Positions 52,993-61,781 of a stretch of 64,000 nt of DNA are shown here, piece after piece (positions within the stretch are counted from its first letter, which is position 1; the number at the start of each line of letters is the position of its first letter). The position numbers were made by a program, and so were the translations under genes. Origin of the DNA: Mucilaginibacter sp. KACC 22063 (GTDB taxonomy: Bacteria; Bacteroidota; Bacteroidia; Sphingobacteriales; Sphingobacteriaceae); assembly GCF_028736115.1 (NCBI RefSeq), contig NZ_CP117877.1:2232001-2296000 (forward strand), written 5' to 3'. A model generated the notes under the pieces. It saw only the letters and a program-made list of their open reading frames with translations, was not told the DNA's origin and searched no databases.

Positions 52993-54780
52993 TTAATTAT
53001 AGCCGGGATTTTGTTTTAATACTGCTGCTCCGCTAACTGCACTTAAGTCAATTTGCCTTTGCGGGATAGGGTAGTAGTCGTTTTTGCCTTTTACGTAATG
53101 TCCACCTTTTACATCATTGGTAATGGTGCTTTGATATTGGAAGTAAGCATTAAGTTCCTGCTCGGCAGTTCCCCATCTTACAAGATCGAAAAAGCGGTGC
53201 CCTTCCATAGCCAGTTCCAGTTTACGCTCGTAATAAATGGCTTTTAATGCAAAATCTTTTCCGCCAGCTGCAAATGTGCCGGTAGGGTAAGGGCTGATCA
53301 GATAATTGGCTGCAGGTTCATCTGTAAATCCGGCAGTAGGTTTATTTTCATCTTTATAGGTATGTACCCATCCGTCCGGGTTGGCGGCACGGTTGCGTAC
53401 CATGTTTACATACATTTCTGCCTGGCCAACATTACCTGTTTGTGCTTCAACCTCTGCAGCCATTAATAAAACGTCTGCAAAACGGATCACATCGTAATTA
53501 TTGGCTGACCCCGGTGCCCAGGAGTGGTTATCGCCATAAGTGTTTTGTGTAGCTTGCCAGTAAACGTTCTTGATCGGCGAATATGGTCCGCCATAATCCT
53601 GGTCGCGGATCCAGTCGGCACCCGGGTGAATGCCCCAGTCAAGGTAAGGAATACCCCTGCGGCCAACTGTCCAGTCAAGGCGCGGGTCAATCGTGCCTTC
53701 ATCCGGATCAAAATCATCACTTGATGCAACATTAATGTCGTTCTTTATTGCATAGGTGTTATAATTATCGAGATACGGAAGCCCGGTTGCTGGGTTGGTT
53801 CTGTAATGGTTAACCAGATCAACAGAAGGCTGATAAAAACCGCAGCAGCTAAAAGGGCTGCTATTGCCGTAAGGGAAGTTAAGCATATCCCCGTTGTTGG
53901 CGTTTGAAGGCCCGTTGGGGTCAACATTGGCAGCCATTTGAACGGCAAATACAGACTCTGAACTGTTTTTAGTTTCGGGCCTGAAGTTGTCGTCAAAGTT
54001 TTTGTTTAGCTGGTATTTTAATCCGCCCGATGTCACTCCCTGGCTGATAACTGCATCAAACAAAGGCTTTGCATCGGTATACTTATGCTCATACAAATAA
54101 GTTTTGGCAAGATATGCTGCTGCTGCCCACTTGTTTACCTGGCCAACACTGGATTGTGTTGTAGGTAAATTTTCATAGGCGTACATAAAATCCTGTTCTA
54201 TCTTAGGCCATATATCTGTGTTATTAGGCTGATTGAAGTTTGTTGTTGTTTCGTCGATATAAGGCACCTTATTAAACATCTTCTTCAAATCGAAATAATA
54301 ATGCGCCCTTAAGAAACGTGCCTGGCCAATGATGTTTTTCCTTTCAGCATCAGTGAAACTGCTCACCTTGGCTACGGCCTTTAAAATATTATTAGTACGT
54401 GATATACCTTCATAATCAGCTTTCCATTTACTGTTGAAAAAGCCATTGCTGGCATCACTGGTAAATTTCATAATAGGTTCAATCGGCGTTTGGTCTCCCG
54501 CTACGCTTCCTTTTGAGGCATCGCCGCCCGCAACACCACCATAAATCCAGTTATCCGGCGAGGCTTCCCATGCGCCGCCGCCGCCAATGGCAGCGTCGCC
54601 GCCCTGTTGCCCGTCGAGTGCAGCGTAGGCACCCACAAGTAAGCCGTTTACACCATCTTTGGTGTCTAATAATTGTGTTTCGAGCGATCCGGTAAGGTTT
54701 TTTTCCAGATATGATTTCTTACAGGCACTAAGTGACATTAAACCAACTACACTTAGCGAAATAAATATTTTTGTTTTCAT
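52993..54780 (-). CDS. SusD/RagB lipoprotein (second ECF-linked locus)
   Basis: The 595-aa protein has a lipobox (SVVGLMSLSAC), GLLVGAYAALDGQQGGD, the helical segment GQARFLRAHYYFDLKKMFNKVPYI, RFADVLLMAAEVEAQTGN and the C-terminal YERKLELAMEGHRFFDLVRWG ending LKQNPGYN. It partners the SusC that starts upstream at 58327, 19 bp away. Two ATGs are possible (54789 and 54780); the second gives the compact signal MKTKIFISL. The ligand is unknown: no hydrolase gene is in this operon. Confidence 0.94.
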   Translation of the reverse strand: MKTKIFISLSVVGLMSLSACKKSYLEKNLTGSLETQLLDTKDGVNGLLVGAYAALDGQQGGDAAIGGGGAWEASPDNWIYGGVAGGDASKGSVAGDQTPIEPIMKFTSDASNGFFNSKWKADYEGISRTNNILKAVAKVSSFTDAERKNIIGQARFLRAHYYFDLKKMFNKVPYIDETTTNFNQPNNTDIWPKIEQDFMYAYENLPTTQSSVGQVNKWAAAAYLAKTYLYEHKYTDAKPLFDAVISQGVTSGGLKYQLNKNFDDNFRPETKNSSESVFAVQMAANVDPNGPSNANNGDMLNFPYGNSSPFSCCGFYQPSVDLVNHYRTNPATGLPYLDNYNTYAIKNDINVASSDDFDPDEGTIDPRLDWTVGRRGIPYLDWGIHPGADWIRDQDYGGPYSPIKNVYWQATQNTYGDNHSWAPGSANNYDVIRFADVLLMAAEVEAQTGNVGQAEMYVNMVRNRAANPDGWVHTYKDENKPTAGFTDEPAANYLISPYPTGTFAAGGKDFALKAIYYERKLELAMEGHRFFDLVRWGTAEQELNAYFQYQSTITNDVKGGHYVKGKNDYYPIPQRQIDLSAVSGAAVLKQNPGYN

Positions 54781-54799
54781 TGTAAGCATTTATATAAGG

Positions 54800-57700
54800 T
54801 TATAATGAAAGATTAACACCCAACAGGTAAGTACGCGGCGTAGCATAAGTACCCTCATCGATACCAAAATTGGTTACACCGCCATTTAGCTCAGGGTCAA
54901 TACCCGAGTATCCGGTAATGGTGAACAGGTTAGTGGCAGACACGTAAACCCTTAGCTTTTTAACCCCGATGCGATTCAGCGCCTTTGCAGCAAAGGTGTA
55001 CCCCAGCTGTGCATTTCTTGCACGCAGGTACGAGCCATTTTCAACAAAGTAAGAGTTAGGAACCGAGCCGCTGCTGAAAGAAGCATCAAGCTCCTGAATC
55101 GGCGCTTTGGCGTTATGGTTTTGAGGTGTCCATGAATCATATAGCGCAGTGCTGCTTTTTGCCGTTTCAAACGACGAATAGAAATCGCGCCAGTATTTTA
55201 CGTTGTTCCAAACCTTATTGCCAACTGTGGCATACAGCAAAATATTGAAATCGAAGTTTTTGTAAACTGCACCCAGGTTTAAACCTGTATTAAACTTAGG
55301 GCTTGGGTTGCCCAGGAAGGTACGGTCGGCATCTGTAATTTTACCGTCGCCATTGGTATCCTGATAACGGAAACGGCCAACTTTGGTATCTGTCTGGTAA
55401 ACCGCATTAGGGTCGCCACTCGCTTTTTGTGCACCTGCGTTAGCTGCATCAATTTCCGACTGGCTATTCCAGAAACCAACAATCTTGTATCCATAAAACT
55501 CACCGATGGCGTGGCCAACCTGGTTGCGTACAAATGTATTGTCGAATCTTCTCGAGATATCAGAATCGAAGTAAGTAGCATTATCGCTCAGCTTTAGTAT
55601 CTTATTGTTATAGCTGGTAAAAGTTAAGGTCGCATTGATCCTGAAATCCTTTTGAATTTTAAAGTTTCCGGTTACCGATGCATCAATACCGTCAGTCCTC
55701 ATGCGTGCAATATTTACAGCCGGTGCAGCGCCATTACCATTGGTGCCAAGCAGTTCGGCCGCAAATAATAGGTCACGTATGTCTTTTCGGTAATAGTCAG
55801 CCGTTACCTGTAGCATATCGCCAAAGAAAGAGGCGTCGAAACCAAAGTTGCTATTGGCATCTTTTTCCCAGCGAGCGTTAGGATTGGCTATTCTTGACTG
55901 GTAAAATCCAGGAATAACCGAATTGGTGCCATTGAGGTTATAGTAAGACTGGCCTATATCAGAACTAAAAGCTGCAAAGCGGTTGGCCGGATCAACATTC
56001 AGCTGATTACCCATAATGCCGTAACCGCCCCTAAGTTTCAGGTCTGTTAACCATGCGGCCTTTTTCAGGAACGACTCTTGTGATATGCGCCAGCCTGCAC
56101 TAAATGCCGGGAACCAGCCATATTGATACTTGGTTGAAAACCGGGATGAACCATCGCGCCTTATTGTGGCGTTAAACAGGTATTTATCATCAAATGTATA
56201 ATCCAACCGTGCAAATTCAGAGAACAGTGAAGTAACATTGCGATTGCTATAGTTGGATGCCGTTGAAGCATCGCCGGTTGAAAGATCTACATAGTCGGGA
56301 TCGAAGCTGTAGTAATTTTTACGGCTGCCCCCTAATACACTTGAGTGTTCTTCGTTAGCTTCGGTGCCCACAACTGCACGGATGTCATGTTTGGCTATTT
56401 TTTTATGCCATGCTAAGGTATTAGTCCAGGTAAAGTTATAGTTACTGTAGCTGTCCTCATTGTAACCATTGGTGATCGAATTTTCAGCGTTTTCATAAGT
56501 AGGGTAGGTGAAGTAGCTGGAAATGCCAGAAGCGGTTTCGCCACCAAAATTGGTACGGATGGTAAAGTCCTTCAAAAAGTCGGCTTCAGCAAATACGTTA
56601 CCAAATAAGCGATAAAAATTAGAACGGTTAGTGCGCGAACGCTCCTGTATAGCCACCGGATTATTGGCATCCCCCAGTCCGGTGCCGTAGCTGCCGGCAT
56701 AGTTGCCAAAGATATCGTGAACCGGGATGATTGGCTGCTCACGGATAGCCATAGTAATTACCGCATCCGGATTGTTAGTGGATACCTGCGGATTTTGTGT
56801 AATAGAATAAGCCAGGTTTTCGCCTATGCGGATGTTTTTGTTGAAGTTATAAGTGCTGTTTGAGCGTATAGTATACCTTTTTTCATAAGTATCAATCAGG
56901 GTACCCTGCTGGTTATAATAATTTAAAGAAAATAAATAGCTGCCCTGTTCACCGCCACCGCTTATAGCAAGATTGTGGCTGGTCATTGGCGCTGTTTTAA
57001 ATATGGCATGGTACCAGTCGGTGCCTGTTTTGTTGGCTTTAACGATACGATAGAATGAATTGTAATCGTCTGCCGAGGTATAATAAGGATTGATATAGTA
57101 AAGAGATGGATCTACAGAAGCGTCACCTGCATGTGCACCCGCTGGGGCAATATAATCTGGTAGTACATAGGTAGGACCGTCGCCATACTGCGGATCATCA
57201 AAATTTGTGATACCCGAATTGGTTTGTGCTATCCTTTTAAGGTTAGCCATTTCCTGCGGGTTTAACGTATTCCAAACGTTGCCGCCTTTGGGTACCTGCC
57301 TTCCATAATAAGCATCGTATTGAATGGTTACTTTGCCTTTACCTTTTTTGGTTGTGATAATAATTACACCGTTAGAGGCACGTGAACCATAGATAGAAGC
57401 TGAACTGGCATCTTTCAGTATCTGAAAGGTTTCTACATCATTAGGGTTAATGGTACTTACATCCTGCGTAGGTATACCATCTACCACATATAGCGGCGAA
57501 TTATTGCCAAAGGTGTTAAACCCCCTGATTCTAACCTGTGGCTCAGCCCCTGGCTGGCCCGATCCGATTACCGTAACGCCTGATGCCTGTCCCTGTAATT
57601 GTGTGTTTACTGAAGATGTTGGTGTTTTGTTAAGGTTGGCAACATCAACTACGGCAACGGCTCCGGTAAGGTCTCTTTTCTTCTGCGTTGCATAACCCAC

Positions 57701-58327
57701 CACTACAACTTCATTCAAACCCTTTATCGCTTCGCTCATTTTTACGTCTATCACACTTCTGCCGCCAATGGCTATTTCCTGTGTAGCGTAACCAAGAAAT
57801 GAAAATACAAGCGTTCCCTGGGCATCTGGTATGTTTAAGCTATATTTACCCTGTCCGTTTGTGGTGGTTGCTATATTAGTGCCTTTAAGCTTTACTGTAA
57901 CGCCCGGTAACGGTGCGTTTGTAGCATCTGTAACCGTACCGGTGGTGGTTTGTGCTGTAACATTAATATTCACAGGCTTAATGACAATCATATTATCCAC
58001 CAGTTGAAAATCAAGCGGCTGGTTTTGCAGCACGGCTTTCATTACTGATTCAATATCAACGTCTTTAAGGTCAACGTCAACTTTTTGGTTGGTTTTAACC
58101 TGATCAAGCCTGTAAAATATGGTATACTTTGAGTTTTGCTCAATCTTATTAAACATCTGCTTTACAGTTACTTCATGTTCGTTGAAGCTAAATGTTTTCT
58201 GAGAGTAAGCAGTTGCATGTATCTGCATTACTGCAACAAAGAGCAAAATTGTAGCAAGCTTCATGATTCTGAGCGTTTTTTGCCAGTAGGTAAGGGCAAT
58301 ACAATGCCTCCTATAGAAATTAATCAT
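54800..58327 (-). CDS. SusC/RagA TonB-dependent transporter with STN domain (second ECF-linked locus)
   Basis: The 1175-aa protein has QKTLRIMKL before the signal helix (ending ATAYSQ), an STN domain (about 45-120, VKQMFNKIEQNSKYTIFYRLDQV), a carboxypeptidase-like domain (TGTVTDATNAPLPGVTVKLKG), GLNEVVVVGYATQKK, the plug (LYVVDGIPTQDVS, ASIYGSRASNGVIIITTKKG) and a barrel ending LLGVNLSL. The STN domain pairs it with the FecR encoded 145 bp upstream. A terminator facing the opposite way lies in that gap (58399-58430). Confidence 0.95.
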   Translation of the reverse strand: MINFYRRHCIALTYWQKTLRIMKLATILLFVAVMQIHATAYSQKTFSFNEHEVTVKQMFNKIEQNSKYTIFYRLDQVKTNQKVDVDLKDVDIESVMKAVLQNQPLDFQLVDNMIVIKPVNINVTAQTTTGTVTDATNAPLPGVTVKLKGTNIATTTNGQGKYSLNIPDAQGTLVFSFLGYATQEIAIGGRSVIDVKMSEAIKGLNEVVVVGYATQKKRDLTGAVAVVDVANLNKTPTSSVNTQLQGQASGVTVIGSGQPGAEPQVRIRGFNTFGNNSPLYVVDGIPTQDVSTINPNDVETFQILKDASSASIYGSRASNGVIIITTKKGKGKVTIQYDAYYGRQVPKGGNVWNTLNPQEMANLKRIAQTNSGITNFDDPQYGDGPTYVLPDYIAPAGAHAGDASVDPSLYYINPYYTSADDYNSFYRIVKANKTGTDWYHAIFKTAPMTSHNLAISGGGEQGSYLFSLNYYNQQGTLIDTYEKRYTIRSNSTYNFNKNIRIGENLAYSITQNPQVSTNNPDAVITMAIREQPIIPVHDIFGNYAGSYGTGLGDANNPVAIQERSRTNRSNFYRLFGNVFAEADFLKDFTIRTNFGGETASGISSYFTYPTYENAENSITNGYNEDSYSNYNFTWTNTLAWHKKIAKHDIRAVVGTEANEEHSSVLGGSRKNYYSFDPDYVDLSTGDASTASNYSNRNVTSLFSEFARLDYTFDDKYLFNATIRRDGSSRFSTKYQYGWFPAFSAGWRISQESFLKKAAWLTDLKLRGGYGIMGNQLNVDPANRFAAFSSDIGQSYYNLNGTNSVIPGFYQSRIANPNARWEKDANSNFGFDASFFGDMLQVTADYYRKDIRDLLFAAELLGTNGNGAAPAVNIARMRTDGIDASVTGNFKIQKDFRINATLTFTSYNNKILKLSDNATYFDSDISRRFDNTFVRNQVGHAIGEFYGYKIVGFWNSQSEIDAANAGAQKASGDPNAVYQTDTKVGRFRYQDTNGDGKITDADRTFLGNPSPKFNTGLNLGAVYKNFDFNILLYATVGNKVWNNVKYWRDFYSSFETAKSSTALYDSWTPQNHNAKAPIQELDASFSSGSVPNSYFVENGSYLRARNAQLGYTFAAKALNRIGVKKLRVYVSATNLFTITGYSGIDPELNGGVTNFGIDEGTYATPRTYLLGVNLSL

Positions 58328-58340
58328 AGATTTGTGGTGT

Positions 58341-58430
58341 TATTAGTTAATACAGTGCTTCCCCAAGCGTCGGGTATTAGCTATTAATAAGATTTGTTGC
58401 CCGGTATGTTCCTGCATTCCGGGCTTTTTT
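58341..58430 (+). ncRNA. Candidate cis-antisense RNA to the susC leader (locus 2)
   Basis: TAGATTTG at 58327-58334 (plus strand, a full TAnnTTTG match) touches the susC start codon on the other strand. A rightward terminator ends at 58430, so an RNA of about 90 nt would cover the 5' leader of the susC mRNA. No -33 TTG is at the standard distance. Position and orientation mirror the candidate at 34771-34897. Confidence 0.4.
58399..58430 (+). terminator. Orphan terminator facing away from susC (plus strand)
   Basis: GCCCGG (58399-58404) pairs with CCGGGC (58419-58424), with an inner ATG/CAT pairing, followed by TTTTTT (58425-58430). It works rightward although no plus-strand protein gene lies to its left; the susC and fecR genes here are both on the minus strand, where no T-run follows the stem. 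Confidence 0.75.
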
Positions 58431-58472
58431 CATGCAGTAGTAATTATTTTTCTTTCATAAGCCTCGTTTAAC

Positions 58473-59516
58473 TTAGTGTTCAACCTTGGTTAATAAAATA
58501 TTATTGTTTTGAATTTGATAGTTAATAGGGGTGTTTTGCCTGATAATGGCCAGCACTTTTTCAATGTTTGGTATACCTCTAAAAGATCCCGAGTAACGGA
58601 TGTCCTTTAAGTCCTGGCTATTAAATGTGATATTAACGTTGTATCTTCTTTCCAATACCTTAGCCATTTCAGCGAATGAGATATCCTCAAAAACTAAATG
58701 ATCATCTTTCCAGCCTTCATATATGTATGTCTGTGATGAATCGATCTGCATGATCTGCACATCATTAAGTTTATTATATGTGGCATCACTTATTTGATCG
58801 GGTTTGTTCTCGTTTTTTAACTGGCCGTTGATCTTAAGTAGCTGATGTTTCTTTACATATATCCTGTTACCTTCACCAGTTGTGCCGGCATTATCTTCAA
58901 CAGCAATTTCTCCCTGTAAAACTACCGCTTCCAGGTTTTTATCTCCCGGATAGGCTTTTATATTAAAACGGGTACCAATATCTCTGATGATATAATTTTT
59001 AGCTTTAATGATGAATGGCAAGTTTTTAATACGGTGGCCAATATCAAAAAGCGCTTCGCCTTTTAGGTTAACATTTCTGTTGGTGATGCCAAAGCCGCTG
59101 TCGTATTCCATTACAGAACCCGCATTCAGCCATACCTGCGTGCCGTCTTTTAATATAAACTTTTTAATAACTCCTTTACCTGCAGCAATGGTGTTTCGCT
59201 GTGAAACAAGTTGTCTTGGATATAAAATGATAGCGGCAGAGGCGATAATGATTAATGACGCCGCAATGTAAAGCCATGTTTTAGAATAAGTCTTTTTGTT
59301 GAAAAGCCTGTTGTTCAATTTATCAAAAGCGGCATCTTCATCAACAATGTTCTCATTGGTATACAACATATTCTGCCATGCTTCATACATCTCAATAAAA
59401 TACAATTCGTTTTCGGGGTGAAGGGCAAGCCACTCCTTAACTTCCTGTATCTCTTTATCTGAAGCCTGGTTGGTAATGTACCTTGTTAATAACAGATTAA
59501 TGTCGTCTTTACTCAT
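58473..59516 (-). CDS. FecR-family anti-sigma factor (second locus)
   Basis: The 347-aa protein has a cytoplasmic N-terminus (LLLTRYITNQASDKEIQEVKEW), one membrane helix (WLYIAASLIIIASAAIIL, about residues 81-98), and the FecR domain FILKDGTQVWLNAGSVMEYD, VNLKGEALFDI, RDIGTRFNIKAYPG, with an STN-like end (FAEMAKVLERRYNVNITF). It should bind the ECF sigma encoded divergently at 59689 and sense the SusC encoded downstream. Confidence 0.93.
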   Translation of the reverse strand: MSKDDINLLLTRYITNQASDKEIQEVKEWLALHPENELYFIEMYEAWQNMLYTNENIVDEDAAFDKLNNRLFNKKTYSKTWLYIAASLIIIASAAIILYPRQLVSQRNTIAAGKGVIKKFILKDGTQVWLNAGSVMEYDSGFGITNRNVNLKGEALFDIGHRIKNLPFIIKAKNYIIRDIGTRFNIKAYPGDKNLEAVVLQGEIAVEDNAGTTGEGNRIYVKKHQLLKINGQLKNENKPDQISDATYNKLNDVQIMQIDSSQTYIYEGWKDDHLVFEDISFAEMAKVLERRYNVNITFNSQDLKDIRYSGSFRGIPNIEKVLAIIRQNTPINYQIQNNNILLTKVEH

Positions 59517-59688
59517 GTGTATATATTAAAGACAACTGAAAGCGGGGTTTCCCTCAAACTTTTTTAAATATTTGTTATAGCATTGAGGCCTTTATAAATT
59601 TATAATGAGATCTATGTTAATTATGCAATTATCAAGATTATAATTATCTTGTTTTCAAATTCATTTCCTTTAGAGAAATTCAGACTTG

Positions 59689-60249
59689 ATGCCTGCCGAA
59701 AAAGATCTGTTTGTAAATAAACTTACTGCTTATGATAAAGCGGCATTTGAGTCTTTATTTAAAATTTACTACCGTAAACTGATTTTATTTGCCAACCGTT
59801 TTGTAAACGACCTGGACGTTTCAGAGGAAATTGTTTGTGATGTTTTTGCTGTTTTATGGGAAAAAGGACACGAAATAAATTTTACCGGAACACTAAGCAG
59901 TTATCTTTTTAAAGCGGTGCAAAATCGTTGCCTAAACCATTTAAAGCATAAGAAAATTGAGAATCTGTATGTAAGTTACCTGGAAAGGAATCATCTGCTT
60001 AATGAGATCATAGAAACTACAGAAAGCCGCTATTTTGAAAAAGAGATGAGCCGCCAGATTACAACTGCGCTTGATGCTTTGCCCGAAAAATGCCGAGAAA
60101 TATTTGTGATGAGCCGTTTCGGAAATAAGAAGTATAAAGAAATTGCTGAAGAACTTAACCTTTCACCGAAAACGGTTGAGCGGCAGATCAGCATTGCCCT
60201 CGACAAAATGCGTAAGCTTTTGAAACACCTGAGCATTATTTTGTTTTAG
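59689..60249 (+). CDS. ECF RNA polymerase sigma factor (second locus)
   Basis: The 186-aa sigma-70 protein has region 2 (AAFESLFKIYYRKLILFANRFV, SEEIVCDVFAVLWEKG) and region 4 (LDALPEKCREIFVMSRFGNKKYKEIAEEL, LSPKTVERQISIALDKMRK), ending LSIILF. It matches the Bacteroidota expansion family that works with FecR and SusCD. It diverges from FecR with a 172-bp gap and is convergent with the next SusD, which is unusual: ECF and FecR are more often co-directional, as at 32800. The longest frame starts with TTG at 59686; the ATG at 59689 is used. Confidence 0.92.
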   Translation: MPAEKDLFVNKLTAYDKAAFESLFKIYYRKLILFANRFVNDLDVSEEIVCDVFAVLWEKGHEINFTGTLSSYLFKAVQNRCLNHLKHKKIENLYVSYLERNHLLNEIIETTESRYFEKEMSRQITTALDALPEKCREIFVMSRFGNKKYKEIAEELNLSPKTVERQISIALDKMRKLLKHLSIILF

Positions 60250-60262
60250 CTTACATCGCACT

Positions 60263-60305
60263 AAAAAGCAAGATGGCCGGAAGATATTATCCTCCGGCCA
60301 TCTTG
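60263..60305 (-). terminator. Terminator between the ECF sigma and SusD genes
   Basis: A 13-bp perfect stem (60269-60281 with 60293-60305) around an 11-nt loop. On the minus strand it is followed by C and five T, so it closes the leftward SusCD transcript; it may also slow the rightward sigma transcript. Confidence 0.8.
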
Positions 60306-60330
60306 GGTAACTTCTGAACTAATAAGATTT

Positions 60331-61770
60331 TTAATAACCCGGATTTTGAGTTAGGTTACTATTTGCATCAATTGCTGATTGCGGAATAGGAAGTATTCTG
60401 CGGAAATCAGTCAATGAAACTGTTGGATATGAAACATAACCGTACGCTTGTTTAGGGCGGTTGATCACCATGTTTAAACGGGTAAAATCAAAGAAACGTA
60501 ATCCTTCAAACGCCAGTTCTTTTCTTCGCTCATTCAAAATATCGGTAATAAGCTGTGCACCGGTAGAGGTGTAACCGGCAAATGACGGATCACGAAGCTT
60601 AGCCAACTGGTTTAAATAAGTGAGCGCCTTTGCCTGGTCGTTTGTACGGGCAGCAGCTTCAGCCAGCGTCAGAATAACCTCGGCATAGCGGATGATTTTT
60701 GTTTCGTCTTTATCTGTATTTGAATAGTTCGGAAACTTATTGATAATCCATGCCTGCTGACCGCCTCTTGTACCGTTTACAATCAGGGTTCTCCTTAAGT
60801 CTGTGGCAGTATAAGCTTTATATAGATCGTCAGTTGCCTGAATATCGCCGTAGCCAGCCTGAGAAAAAATGGCATCTAAGCCGGTGTTACCTAAGTTGCT
60901 TGATGCATTTTGGTTTAATTCAAAAATTGTTTCCAGCTTGCCGGTTTGTGCAGCCGGGTTAGACCAATAACCTGAAAACGTAGTTGCATTTTGAGCAAGG
61001 CTATATCCTCCTTTATCAACAACAAGCTGTGCTGCGGTAAGGGCATTCGTATAGTCGCCTTTATATAAATAAGCCCTTGCCTCGATAGCTTTGGTAGCAT
61101 ACTTTGCAATATAATCAGAATTGGTTGCATGGAAAGATGTTCCCGCTTCAGGCATAAGTGTATAGGCACTATCCAGATCACTGATAATCTGATTGTATAC
61201 AGCAGTAACAGTAGCTCTCGGCAGTTTAATGTCGAAACCGGTTGCGTATGACGGTTGGGTAATAACAGGAACAGCGCTGGCATTGGGGTTTACCGTATAT
61301 GGTGCGCCAAACCAGTTAACCAATTCCAGGTAGATTAAACCCCTTGATGCATAAGCTTCGCCTATCAATTGATTATTGTCACTTGTAGCCGGAAGCTTCT
61401 TGCCTTCATAAATAATCCGGTTTGCCTGTAATATGGAATAATAGGCCCTTGAGTAGATGTTAGCTGGTTCGGCAGTTGTGGGTATGAACTGATAGTTATT
61501 TTCCAGTAAGTAACGTCCCGAGTTTGAAACGTTAACATAGGTATTATCAGCAAGAAGATCGCCCAATACTGGTATATCACGTCCGAAAAGCGTTGTGGCT
61601 TTCATTACGTTATACATACCATTAACAGCATCGGCCAGGTCATTAGTGGTTTTTATGGACTCTGTTACAGTTACAGATGTACTGGGTTCTTCGTCAAGGA
61701 AACTTTTTTTGCAAGCTGTCATTACAGTTGCCAAACCCAAAAGTATATAGGTGATTTTATTAAATTTCAT
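60331..61770 (-). CDS. SusD/RagB lipoprotein (right-edge pair)
   Basis: The 479-aa protein has a lipobox (LLGLATVMTAC), DLADAVNGMYNVMKATTLFG, the helical segment GEAYASRGLIYLELVNWFGAPY, IIRYAEVILTLAEAAARTND and the C-terminal LNERRKELAFEGLRFFDFTRL ending LTQNPGY. It starts 11 bp after the SusC stop and partners that transporter. The ligand is unknown. Confidence 0.95.
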   Translation of the reverse strand: MKFNKITYILLGLATVMTACKKSFLDEEPSTSVTVTESIKTTNDLADAVNGMYNVMKATTLFGRDIPVLGDLLADNTYVNVSNSGRYLLENNYQFIPTTAEPANIYSRAYYSILQANRIIYEGKKLPATSDNNQLIGEAYASRGLIYLELVNWFGAPYTVNPNASAVPVITQPSYATGFDIKLPRATVTAVYNQIISDLDSAYTLMPEAGTSFHATNSDYIAKYATKAIEARAYLYKGDYTNALTAAQLVVDKGGYSLAQNATTFSGYWSNPAAQTGKLETIFELNQNASSNLGNTGLDAIFSQAGYGDIQATDDLYKAYTATDLRRTLIVNGTRGGQQAWIINKFPNYSNTDKDETKIIRYAEVILTLAEAAARTNDQAKALTYLNQLAKLRDPSFAGYTSTGAQLITDILNERRKELAFEGLRFFDFTRLNMVINRPKQAYGYVSYPTVSLTDFRRILPIPQSAIDANSNLTQNPGY

Positions 61771-61781
61771 TTTGTTCTTAA

